A stretch of 64,000 nucleotides of DNA from DATAGZ01 sp036263455 (GTDB taxonomy: Bacteria > Pseudomonadota > Alphaproteobacteria > Dongiales > Dongiaceae), in the NCBI GenBank assembly GCA_036263455.1, contig DATAGZ010000009.1:32542-96541 (forward strand), read 5' to 3'. The position numbers and the translations under genes were made by a program. Shown here one piece after another: positions 15,190 to 22,502 of the stretch (the first letter of the stretch is position 1; the number at the start of each line of letters is the position of its first letter). The notes beneath the pieces were generated by a model, which was given only the letters and a program-made list of their open reading frames with translations, was not told where the DNA came from and ran no database searches.

Positions 15190-15849
15190 ATGGATACGCC
15201 GATCTCGCTTGCGGCGGTGCGACTGAAGGAATTGCGGGAGCAAGCCGGGCTGAGCATGCGTGCCGTCGCCGACAGGCTCGGCTGGAGCGTGACCCGCTAC
15301 CAGCATTATGAAGACCGGTATAAGAGACGCTTCCTGCCTTACGATCTGGCGCGTTCCCTGGCCGCGCTCTTCGCCGAATATGATATCGCCCCGTCGGAAA
15401 TTCTCTCCCTCGCCGGCCTCGAAGAGGGTGGTTGGTCGCCCCCACCTATGACAAGCGGCGCGGGCAAGCGCGACCTGCCAATCCTAGGCAGCGTCAAAGG
15501 TGGAAACGAGGGCTTTTTCTTCAATGAGGGCGAGGCCAAGGAATTCATCGAACGGCCGGCGAATTTGCGTGGCGTTTCCAATGGCTTTGCCCTGTATGTC
15601 GATGGAGATTCCATGGAACCGCGCTTTTTCGTAGGCGAGGTCGCCTATGTCAATCCCAACCGCCCACTGAGCAAGGGATGCTTTGTCGCGGTCGAACTCG
15701 TGGATGGCCAGGGGCTGATCAAGCAATTCCTGCGGCGCGACGATCGCGAAATCGTCCTTTATCAATTCAACCCGCCCCAGGAGATTCGCCTGCCGGTCGC
15801 GGGTGTGAAGCAGATCTACCGCATTACCGGGCAGGGAGAAACACCGTGA
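15190..15849 (+). CDS. Phage repressor: HTH plus S24 (LexA/CI-like) domain
   Basis: A 219-residue protein. Residues ~8-45 form an XRE-type helix-turn-helix (VRLKELREQAGLSMRAVADR); residues ~96-215 form an S24 peptidase-like domain with the catalytic serine in GDSMEPRF (Ser141) and lysine in GLIKQFL (Lys178). In LexA/CI proteins this dyad cuts the linker after RecA activation, releasing repression. The usual Ala-Gly scissile pair is not obvious: the equivalent place reads GSVKGG. AGGAGG lies just before the ATG at 15190. It is divergent from the leftward phage genes and ends 6 nt before the convergent hemJ stop. Confidence 0.85.
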   Translation: MDTPISLAAVRLKELREQAGLSMRAVADRLGWSVTRYQHYEDRYKRRFLPYDLARSLAALFAEYDIAPSEILSLAGLEEGGWSPPPMTSGAGKRDLPILGSVKGGNEGFFFNEGEAKEFIERPANLRGVSNGFALYVDGDSMEPRFFVGEVAYVNPNRPLSKGCFVAVELVDGQGLIKQFLRRDDREIVLYQFNPPQEIRLPVAGVKQIYRITGQGETP

Positions 15850-15855
15850 GAGAGT

Positions 15856-16281
15856 TCACCAGGGTTTGAGGACGGCGAGCAGCACGATGCCGATCATCAG
15901 CGCCGTCGGTATTTCGTTACACGCGCGGTAGAATCTCTGTCCATGCCGGTTCCGGTCGGTGGCGAAGTCCTTCTTCCAGCGTACCAGCAGGACATAAAAT
16001 CCCGTCAGCGCGAGTACCAGCAGGAACTTCGCATGAAACCAGCCGGCGGCGACGTACCCGCCTTCCACCGCCAGAATGGCGCCGAAAGACCAACTCGCGA
16101 GCATCGCCGGCGTGATAATCACTGCAAGGAGGCGCCGCTCCATCGTTTTGAAGAGCTCCGATGTTTCGCTGCCCGGTTCCGTCTGAGCGTGGTAGGCGTA
16201 TAGACGCGGCAAATAGAGCATTCCCGCCATCCAAGAGATGACCGCGATAATATGCAGGGCCTTGACGATGGCATAGCCCAT
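15856..16281 (-). CDS. hemJ: Protoporphyrinogen IX oxidase HemJ
   Basis: A 141-residue, four-segment membrane protein of the HemJ family, which oxidises protoporphyrinogen IX to protoporphyrin IX in haem synthesis. Family signatures: KALHIIAVISWMAGMLYLPR with the conserved His10 near the N-terminus, KTMERRLLAVIITPAM, GWFHAKFLLVLALTGFYVLL and a C-terminal RACNEIPTALMIGIVLLAVL. It starts 3 nt after the cysNC stop on the same strand, so it is probably cotranscribed with the sulfate-activation genes. Its stop faces the phage repressor stop across only 6 nt. Confidence 0.88.
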   Translation of the reverse strand: MGYAIVKALHIIAVISWMAGMLYLPRLYAYHAQTEPGSETSELFKTMERRLLAVIITPAMLASWSFGAILAVEGGYVAAGWFHAKFLLVLALTGFYVLLVRWKKDFATDRNRHGQRFYRACNEIPTALMIGIVLLAVLKPW

Positions 16282-16284
16282 CGG

Positions 16285-18156
16285 TCAGATCGACGCGCTC
16301 CATGGGCGGAACGCGTCCTCGACATAGCGCAGCACCTCATCGACACATTCCTGGATGGAACGGTTCTCGGTATCGATGACGAGTTCCGCCTTCTCGGGTT
16401 CCTCATAAGGCGCGTCGATGCCCGTAAAATCCTTGATCTCGCCCTTGCGGGCGCGGCGATAGAGTCCCTTGGGGTCGCGCTCTTCGCACAGACGGAGCGG
16501 CGCCTTGATGTAAATTTCGTGGAAGGATTCCGGCAAAGCCTGGCGCGCCCGGCGCCGGTCGGCGCGATAGGGCGAAATGAACGAGGTGATGCAAATGACC
16601 CCGGCATCGGCGAAAAGCGCCGCCACTTCGCCGACCCGGCGAATATTCTCCGCGCGGTCCTCGGGCGAGAAGCCGAGATTGGCGTTGAGCCTGTGGCGAA
16701 TGTTGTCCCCGTCGAGGACATAGGTCTGGTAGTTGCGCCGGAACAATTCCTGCTCGACCGCCATGGCGATGGTCGATTTCCCCGCCCCCGACAGGCCGGT
16801 GAACCAGAGTATGCCGCCGCGATGGGTGTTGCGGATTGCGCGCGCCTCGGCCGTGACGCGGTGGGCGACTTCGGTAATATTGTGCGACTTCACCGTCACC
16901 AGAGCGCGCTGGTCGGGATAGCCATCCATGGTGATCGCCCCACCCGCCACGATATTTGGCCCTTCGCTCAGCACGAATCTGCCCATCTTGGGGTGGCGTG
17001 TCGCTTCATCGAGGGCGATCAGGCCGGTCGCGCGCAGGGTCACGTCGGCGATGCCGTGGCGCGGAACCTCCTTATCGTTGCGCTCGCTCAGATCCTGGGG
17101 ATCGAAAGTGCGAAGAATGGATTGGACCAGCACGCGCACTTCGCGGGTCTGCAGCTTGAGGGTGAGCGTGGCGCCGGGCAGAAGCGGTTTCTGGCCCAGC
17201 CAGAACAGCCGCGCGCCGAAGACATTGGTTTCGATAGGGGGATTGTCCTCGTGGCTCGCCACCTCGCCGCGTTCGAGAAAGAGCTGCTCGTCGAGGGTAA
17301 TTCCGACCGATTGGCCGGTATGCGCCTCGCCTGTGCCGCTGCCCGGCCAGTTCTCGATCGAGATGACCTTGGCTTTCTTATTGCTCGGTGAGAACAGCAG
17401 CGTGTCGCCGATCTTGAGCGATCCCGAAAGGATGCGGCCGGCCAGGATGCGCCGGTCGTCGAACTTGTAGATATCCTGAAGCGGCAGGCGCAAAGGCAGG
17501 TCCGAAAGCGGGCGCGCAGCGCGGAAATGGTCAAGCGCGCCCAGCACGCTTGGCCCGCTATACCAAGGCAGGGCGGCGGATTTGGAGACAATGTTGTCGC
17601 CCTCCCGCGCCGAGATCGGAATGACATAGTCCGGGGCGACGCCGAGCGATCCCAGATAGGCGACGTAGGTATCCTTGATTTGCTCGAAGACGGCCTGGTC
17701 GTACCCGATCTGGTCCATTTTATTGACGAGGACGGCGATCTGCCTGACCCCGAGCATATTCAGCAAGAAGGCATGGGTGCGCGTCTGCTGCTGAATGCCC
17801 TGTCCGGCATCGATGAGCATGAGCGCGGCATCGGCGCTCGCCGCGCCGGTAATCATGTTTTTGATGAATTCGCGGTGACCGGGCGCGTCGATGATCACGT
17901 AATCGCGCAGCTGGGACTTGAACCAGATTTGCGACGTATCGATGGTGATCCCCTGGTCGCGCTCGGATTGGAAGGAATCCATGAGGAATGCCCATTCGAA
18001 CGGCATACCCCGGCGCTCACACATCGCCTTGATCTGCTCGAGCTTGCCTTCGGGCAAGGACCCGGAATCATGAAAGAGCCGCCCAACCAGGGTGGACTTG
18101 CCGTGATCGACATGGCCTGTGATGACCACTCTCAGAAAGTCGCGCTTTTTCATCAT
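16285..18156 (-). CDS. cysNC: Bifunctional sulfate adenylyltransferase subunit 1 / APS kinase (CysN-CysC fusion)
   Basis: A 623-residue fusion of the NodQ type. Residues ~5-430 are the CysN GTPase, with G1 GHVDHGKST (14-22), DAPGH and NKMD motifs, followed by EF-Tu-like beta barrels. Residues ~445-620 are APS kinase with P-loop GLSGAGKST (~455). CysN drives ATP sulfurylation with CysD; CysC phosphorylates APS to PAPS. The start has two ATG codons (18154-18156 and 18151-18153), 4 nt after the cysD stop; GAGG lies just upstream. The gene precedes hemJ. Confidence 0.93.
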   Translation of the reverse strand: MMKKRDFLRVVITGHVDHGKSTLVGRLFHDSGSLPEGKLEQIKAMCERRGMPFEWAFLMDSFQSERDQGITIDTSQIWFKSQLRDYVIIDAPGHREFIKNMITGAASADAALMLIDAGQGIQQQTRTHAFLLNMLGVRQIAVLVNKMDQIGYDQAVFEQIKDTYVAYLGSLGVAPDYVIPISAREGDNIVSKSAALPWYSGPSVLGALDHFRAARPLSDLPLRLPLQDIYKFDDRRILAGRILSGSLKIGDTLLFSPSNKKAKVISIENWPGSGTGEAHTGQSVGITLDEQLFLERGEVASHEDNPPIETNVFGARLFWLGQKPLLPGATLTLKLQTREVRVLVQSILRTFDPQDLSERNDKEVPRHGIADVTLRATGLIALDEATRHPKMGRFVLSEGPNIVAGGAITMDGYPDQRALVTVKSHNITEVAHRVTAEARAIRNTHRGGILWFTGLSGAGKSTIAMAVEQELFRRNYQTYVLDGDNIRHRLNANLGFSPEDRAENIRRVGEVAALFADAGVICITSFISPYRADRRRARQALPESFHEIYIKAPLRLCEERDPKGLYRRARKGEIKDFTGIDAPYEEPEKAELVIDTENRSIQECVDEVLRYVEDAFRPWSASI

Positions 18157-18160
18157 GGCC

Positions 18161-18955
18161 TCACATATAGCCCGCGGCGCGCAACCGTTCGAACGCATCC
18201 TCGGTTTCGCGATCCATGGCGCGGCCCGCGCGCTCTGGAACCTTCGTGCTCAGCAATTCGGCGATGATCTCGTCCAGCGTGCCCGCCGTGCTGTCAATTG
18301 GAGACGTGATGTCTTTATCGCCGAGCGAGCGGTAGCGTTTTCCGTTCTTGGCAAAATAAAGGTCGATCAGCGGCATATTCTCGCGTTGCGCATAGCGCCA
18401 GATGTCGATTTCCGTCCAATGCAGCAGGGGATGAATCCGCAAGTGGCTGCCCTCGGGAAGATCCGTGTTGAAATAATCCCAGAATTCCGGCGGCTGATCA
18501 CGAAAATCCCACTCGCCGGCTGGACCGCGGGGCGAGAAGACCCGCTCTTTCGCCCTCACGGCTTCCTCGTCGCGCCGGATTCCGGCGATGACTCCAGTGA
18601 ACTTGTGCTTGATGAGCGCGTTCTTGAGGCCAAGCGTCTTGCGCGCGGCCGAACGGGCCGCAGGCGGAAGGCTTTGGTCCACGTCCTCGACAGGCGGGCA
18701 ATCTTCGCGGATGAGCGAGAGGTTCCATTCCTTGGCGTATCGGTCGCGGAAGGCGTACATTTCCGGAAACTTCTTGCCGGTGTCGATATGCATGACTGGA
18801 AAAGGCACGTGCCCGAAGAACGCCTTCTTGGCGAGCCAGATCATGACATTGCTGTCCTTGCCCAGCGACCACAGCATGACCAAGCGCTCGATCCGGTTGA
18901 AGGCCTCGCGAAGGATATAGATACTGTGCGCTTCGAGTTCGTCGAGATGATCCAT
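18161..18955 (-). CDS. cysD: Sulfate adenylyltransferase subunit 2 CysD
   Basis: A 264-residue PAPS-reductase-like ATP pyrophosphatase that makes APS from sulfate and ATP together with CysN. It starts MDHLDELEAHSIYILREAF; the PP-motif reads SLGKDSNVMIWLAKKAFFG, followed by MHIDTGKKFPEMYAFRDRYA and GIRRDEEAVRAKER. This start (18953-18955) was chosen because family members begin here and GCGGGG precedes it. A sigma-70-like promoter overlaps the upstream region so closely that the mRNA may be nearly leaderless. Confidence 0.92.
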   Translation of the reverse strand: MDHLDELEAHSIYILREAFNRIERLVMLWSLGKDSNVMIWLAKKAFFGHVPFPVMHIDTGKKFPEMYAFRDRYAKEWNLSLIREDCPPVEDVDQSLPPAARSAARKTLGLKNALIKHKFTGVIAGIRRDEEAVRAKERVFSPRGPAGEWDFRDQPPEFWDYFNTDLPEGSHLRIHPLLHWTEIDIWRYAQRENMPLIDLYFAKNGKRYRSLGDKDITSPIDSTAGTLDEIIAELLSTKVPERAGRAMDRETEDAFERLRAAGYM

Positions 18956-18962
18956 GGCCCCG

Positions 18963-18991
18963 CCTATAAACAAATCTCGAAAGCGGTGCAA
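18963..18991 (-). promoter_or_regulatory. Promoter-like sequence of the cysD-cysNC-hemJ unit
   Basis: Read leftward, TTGCAC (18991-18986) and TATAGG (18968-18963) lie 17 nt apart. The -10 box is only 7 nt from the cysD ATG, so the predicted transcription start falls at or next to the start codon. Either the transcript is leaderless or the real promoter lies further upstream. Confidence 0.4.
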
Positions 18992-19037
18992 GATTATCCA
19001 TAAAAAAAGTGTTTAACATAAAAATTAAGTATTTATT

Positions 19038-19064
19038 GGTAACGTTATTGCGATGACGGCCGTT
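19038..19064 (+). promoter_or_regulatory. Candidate ECF-sigma promoter of the bufferin genes
   Basis: GTAACG (19039-19044) and CGTT (19061-19064) are 16 nt apart, resembling the GTAACC-N16-CGAA type used by the ECF sigma factor SigF for the Caulobacter bufferin genes (from memory). The match at -10 is partial. No sigma or anti-sigma gene is nearby. The bufA ribosome-binding site (GAAGGA) lies before 19153. Confidence 0.3.
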
Positions 19065-19152
19065 TTCACGAAAAAATGAGTTTAGGTTACCGACGCGCTT
19101 AGGTAATTTACCGCCACGAGCCAAGAGGCTCTCAACCAAGAAGGAAATTACC

Positions 19153-19419
19153 ATGACGTCTATCCGTAAAGTTACCGGTACTGCCCTGGCCGCCGCGGCC
19201 GCCGCGATGCTGATCGCTGGCACCGTTGGCGCCATCGTTTCGCCCGCCCATGCCGACACCGTGAAGTGCAGCGGCGTGAATGCGTGCAAGGGCCAAGGCT
19301 CCTGCAAGGGCGCGAGCAATTCCTGCAAGGGCCAGAACGCCTGCAAGGGCCAGGGCTGGGTCGAAAAGGCCAGCGCCGAGGAATGCACCGCCGCGGGCGG
19401 CACCGTTCTCCAGGGTTAA
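19153..19419 (+). CDS. bufA: Bufferin-type metallophore precursor BufA
   Basis: An 88-residue protein with a Sec signal peptide (residues ~1-34: basic start, Ala-rich core, cleavage near SPAHA-D) and a mature part with six Cys, four of them in repeated CKG units (ACKGQG, SCKGAS, SCKGQN, ACKGQG). Such DUF2282-like or BufA2-like peptides are ribosomally made, have cysteines turned into thiooxazoles by the MNIO enzyme BufB with BufC, and bind copper in the periplasm. A strong terminator follows, so bufA can be made in excess over the enzymes encoded downstream. Confidence 0.88.
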   Translation: MTSIRKVTGTALAAAAAAMLIAGTVGAIVSPAHADTVKCSGVNACKGQGSCKGASNSCKGQNACKGQGWVEKASAEECTAAGGTVLQG

Positions 19420-19435
19420 TAACCTGGTATTCGGG

Positions 19436-19467
19436 GGCGCCGCCACATGCGTGGCGGCGCCTTTTTT
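19436..19467 (+). terminator. Strong intrinsic terminator between bufA and bufB
   Basis: An 11-bp perfect stem (GGCGCCGCCAC with GTGGCGGCGCC), 4-nt loop and six T follow the bufA stop. It probably acts as a partial terminator, leaving more bufA message than bufBC message. Confidence 0.85.
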
Positions 19468-19487
19468 ATTGCCTGCCAGCCCAGCCC

Positions 19488-20333
19488 ATGGAATCCTCGA
19501 TCAGCATGAACGACACTCTCGGTTTCGGCCTTGGCCTCAGACCCCAGCATTATCAGGAAATCCTGGCGGGAAGCCCGCGTATCGACTGGTTCGAAATCAT
19601 ATCGGAAAATTACATGGTCGGAGGCGGGCGGCCCCTGCATAATCTATTCGCCATCCGCGAGCGCTATCCCGTCGTCATGCATGGCGTGTCCCTCTCCCTC
19701 GGCTCCACCGATCCGCTCGATACCGATTATCTCGACCGGCTCGCCGCACTCGCGCGGACGATCGAGCCGCGCTGGATTTCGGACCATCTGTGCTGGACGG
19801 GCGTGGCAGGCACCAATATCCACGATCTCCTCCCTCTCCCCTATACCGAGGAAACGCTGACCCATGTGGCGGCGCGCATCCACCAAGTCCAGGACCGTCT
19901 CGGCCGGCCGCTCGTGCTGGAGAATGTTTCGTCCTACGTCACCTTCACTAATTCACACCTGAGCGAATGGGATTTTCTCGGAGCACTGGTCGCGCGAACG
20001 GGCTGCGAGCTGCTGCTTGACGTGAATAACGTCTATGTCAGTGCCTTCAACCACGAATTCGACCCGATGACCTATATCCGCGCCCTCCCCGCCACGGCGA
20101 TCCGCCAGATCCATCTTGCCGGGCATGAAAATAATGGCACGCACATCATCGACACCCATGACCACCCGATCATCGATGATGTCTGGGATCTCTACGCCAA
20201 GACCTGCGCCTGGCTCGGCCCGGTCGCGACCATGATCGAACGCGACGATCATATCCCGCCGCTCGCCGAACTGGTCGCCGAACTGGACCATGCGCGCGAC
20301 ATTGCCGCTCGGCATCTCGGCGTGCCGGCATGA
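19488..20333 (+). CDS. bufB: MNIO-type bufferin maturation enzyme BufB (DUF692)
   Basis: A 281-residue TIM-barrel of the multinuclear non-haem iron oxidase family. Metal-ligand segments are visible in order: VMHGVSLSLGS, WISDHLCW, LVLENVSSY, LLLDVNNVYVSAFNH, IHLAGHENNGTHIIDTHDHP and MIERDDHIPP. The enzyme oxidises cysteines in BufA. The start is either ATG 19488 or ATG 19506 (MNDTLGFGLGLR, closer to the usual family start); no clear ribosome-binding site decides. It ends in an ATGA overlap with bufC, so the two are coupled. Confidence 0.9.
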   Translation: MESSISMNDTLGFGLGLRPQHYQEILAGSPRIDWFEIISENYMVGGGRPLHNLFAIRERYPVVMHGVSLSLGSTDPLDTDYLDRLAALARTIEPRWISDHLCWTGVAGTNIHDLLPLPYTEETLTHVAARIHQVQDRLGRPLVLENVSSYVTFTNSHLSEWDFLGALVARTGCELLLDVNNVYVSAFNHEFDPMTYIRALPATAIRQIHLAGHENNGTHIIDTHDHPIIDDVWDLYAKTCAWLGPVATMIERDDHIPPLAELVAELDHARDIAARHLGVPA

Positions 20334-21121
20334 AGCTCGCGCCCCTCCAGGGACGTTTCCAGGATTATATTCTCGATCGCGGAGATACCGTCTTGAGCCA
20401 GGTGCGCGGCAATAGCCGAGCCGATACCTCGACTATGATGGGCATCTATCATTATGCCTACAAGGCCAGGCTGGTCGAATGTCTGGGTAATGATTTCCCC
20501 GCAGTGGCAACTTATCTCGGCGAAGACGCCTTCCGCGCCATGGCGGAAGAGTATATCGCCACCCATCCTTCGACCTTTCGTTCGGTACGCCAGCTCGGCC
20601 ACAGGCTCGGCGATTTTCTGCGCGAGCGGAAAGCCGCGCCGCTGGTGAGCGACCTCGCCGATCTCGAATGGGCGCTCTATGAAGCGTTTGACGCCCAGGA
20701 CGCGCCTGTCCTGAGGCTCGACCATCTCGCCGCCCTTCCGGCGCACGGCTGGGCCAGCCTGCGCCTCTCCTTTCATCCGGCGGTCCGCTTCCTCGCCCCT
20801 TCCGCTCTGGCGGTCACGCTGCGGGCGCGCATCCTGGCGGAAGAACCCTGGCACGACCTGCCCAAAGGCGCGGTGGGCGCCCGTCCCCTGCTGATATGGC
20901 GTCCCGAGCTCGACGTTCAATATCAGGAAGTAGACGAAGACATCGCTGCAGCCTACCTCTTCATGAAGGATGGCGGCGATTTTCCCGGAATGTGCGACCT
21001 GCTCCTCACTGCATGGGGCGAAGACAAGGCCGCCATTCGCGCCGCCGAGATCCTGCGCTTTTGGATCGAGGGCGGCCTCATCGAGGAGTGGCATTATGAA
21101 ACAGATTCATCTGCTGGCTAG
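20330..21121 (+). CDS. bufC: Bufferin maturation partner BufC (DUF2063)
   Basis: A 263-residue protein whose N-terminal half matches DUF2063: LQGRFQDYILDRGD, IYHYAYKARLVECLGNDFPA, and GEDAFRAMAEEYIATHPS. In BufB/BufC pairs this protein recognises the precursor peptide and presents it to the MNIO enzyme. The C-terminal half is less conserved and ends with a helix EILRFWIEGGLIEEWHYE that also encodes the ribosome-binding site of the next gene, whose start lies 26 nt inside bufC. Confidence 0.87.
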   Translation: MKLAPLQGRFQDYILDRGDTVLSQVRGNSRADTSTMMGIYHYAYKARLVECLGNDFPAVATYLGEDAFRAMAEEYIATHPSTFRSVRQLGHRLGDFLRERKAAPLVSDLADLEWALYEAFDAQDAPVLRLDHLAALPAHGWASLRLSFHPAVRFLAPSALAVTLRARILAEEPWHDLPKGAVGARPLLIWRPELDVQYQEVDEDIAAAYLFMKDGGDFPGMCDLLLTAWGEDKAAIRAAEILRFWIEGGLIEEWHYETDSSAG

Positions 21122-22451
21122 CCTGCTCGGCCTGTGCCTGGCCGCACCCGCCTGGGCGGGAAATTGCCGCTATGACATCCGGCCGGAGGATCCGGCCGCG
21201 GCCAAGGTAGAGGTGACTGTCCGTTGCTCCGACCCCTCTCTGCAGGAAAGACTGGCCTTTACCTACCAACCCGCGGAGAGATTTGTGACCCGCCGACCTG
21301 ACACTCCCTTCCGCTATGAATTTGCCCTGGCGGAATTCGCGCGCAGCGAATCCGATTACGACAGCGCCCTTCTGCGCGGCCGCTCGGTGATGGTATCCCC
21401 CGATTCCTTCCTGCCTTTCGCCAAGGGCGCCGAGGAAGCGCTGCTCTTCATCGATACAGACGGAGGCGCCATGCAGGCCGCCCCCTACGAACGCGGCACC
21501 GATGGCGGCTACAGGATTCGCGCCAATGTCTGGCATGCGAGCGGCGCCATGGTGCTGGGCCAATTCCAGCTCGGCGATGTCCCGGGCGTCGGCCATATGC
21601 GGGCGGCACTCCTGGACGAGGAGGTGGCTCCGCGCTTCGACCAGCTACTGGCCTGGCTCTCCGACACCGGCAAGAACAATATCCGTTTCTGGCATGCGCC
21701 GCCGATCGATGCGCCCCTGGTCATTCTCGTGCCCAAGGGGACAGGCGACGGGCTGGAGTTCGGTCGGGTCAATGCAGGATCGGGAACCGATATCCTGTTG
21801 GTGATCGGGAGCCGGACCACCCCGGCCAACCTCTATGACCAGTGGATCGCCGTTCACGAATTTCTCCACCAGGGCACGCCTTACGTGCGCGACAGCGGCG
21901 CCTGGCTGAATGAAGGCATCGCCACGTATTTCGAGCCTTTGCTGCGTTATCGGGCGCATTGGAAAAGCGAAGACGACGTGTGGCAGGAATGGATCCAGCA
22001 CATGCCGACAGGCATGCGGGCCTTCGAGCAGATCGGCCTGCGCCAGGCGGCGCGCGGCGGCGTTTATTGGGGCGGCGCCCTTTTCATGCTGCTCGCCGAT
22101 ATCGGCCTGCGCGAGGCCAGCCATGGCAGGATTGGCATGGAAGACTGCCTGGTCGAGGTGCTGCACAGACTAGGTAATGCCGAAGCCGATGGCCGTACCG
22201 CAGACATCATCGCAACCTGTGATCGCATGAGCGGCACCCACGTCGTTTCCGACTTGGCCCTTCACCATCTCGAACATGGGGAGCCGTTCGATCTCGACGC
22301 CATCTGGGCCCGGCTGGGCGTAAAGCTCGGGCCTAATGACAAGGTGACATATGATGAGCACGCGCCGCTGGCATGGCTCAGGCATAACCTGCTGGAAGGC
22401 AACCGTCGCTATTTCGCCGAGGGCATCGCCAAGACCATGTCCATCAACTGA
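21096..22451 (+). CDS. Secreted M1-like zinc metallopeptidase
   Basis: A 451-residue protein with a signal peptide (residues 1-22, cleavage near APAWA-G), then a beta-rich region, then a gluzincin active site: HEFLH (His254, Glu255, His258) followed 14 residues later by WLNEGIATYFE (Glu273). The WLNEG part is typical of family M1, but the gap is shorter than the usual 18 residues. GAGGAG lies inside the end of bufC, and the genes overlap by 26 nt, tying it to the bufferin operon. It may process or degrade periplasmic BufA, but no such role is known to me. Confidence 0.7.
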   Translation: MKQIHLLASLLGLCLAAPAWAGNCRYDIRPEDPAAAKVEVTVRCSDPSLQERLAFTYQPAERFVTRRPDTPFRYEFALAEFARSESDYDSALLRGRSVMVSPDSFLPFAKGAEEALLFIDTDGGAMQAAPYERGTDGGYRIRANVWHASGAMVLGQFQLGDVPGVGHMRAALLDEEVAPRFDQLLAWLSDTGKNNIRFWHAPPIDAPLVILVPKGTGDGLEFGRVNAGSGTDILLVIGSRTTPANLYDQWIAVHEFLHQGTPYVRDSGAWLNEGIATYFEPLLRYRAHWKSEDDVWQEWIQHMPTGMRAFEQIGLRQAARGGVYWGGALFMLLADIGLREASHGRIGMEDCLVEVLHRLGNAEADGRTADIIATCDRMSGTHVVSDLALHHLEHGEPFDLDAIWARLGVKLGPNDKVTYDEHAPLAWLRHNLLEGNRRYFAEGIAKTMSIN

Positions 22452-22502
22452 GCGGCACCAGGCGCGTTGACGCCGGCCTGTCCGTATGCTGAAACCCCCA
22501 TC

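Larger units (their letters stand above)
1153..15849. mobile_element. Compact short-tailed phage-type cassette (prophage remnant or domesticated particle element)
   Basis: From the repressor (15190-15849, rightward) to the outer spanin gene (stop at 1153, leftward), every gene is phage-like and nearly all touch or overlap their neighbours. Functions present: repression, DNA packaging (TerS-like, TerL), portal, scaffold, SU10-type capsid, head-to-tail adaptor, P22 gp10-like protein, tail fibre with assembly protein, holin and two spanins. Functions not found: integrase or transposase, any replication protein, endolysin, tail-tip or ejection proteins of usual size, and flanking att repeats. Host genes begin 17 nt beyond the left end (modB) and 6 nt beyond the right end (hemJ). 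The set is too small for an independent phage. It may be a decayed prophage or a captured gene-transfer-like element. Confidence 0.85.

Noticed and set aside
1153..15849. Reading the phage cassette as a tailocin or contractile injection system
   Set aside because: It has capsid, scaffold, portal and terminase genes and no sheath, tube, baseplate or tape-measure protein.
1136..15860. Candidate att direct repeats at the two cassette ends (GCAGGGAAAC near 1180, GCAGGGAGAAAC near 15832)
   Set aside because: The match is short and imperfect, both copies lie inside phage genes, and no tRNA or other usual integration target is present.
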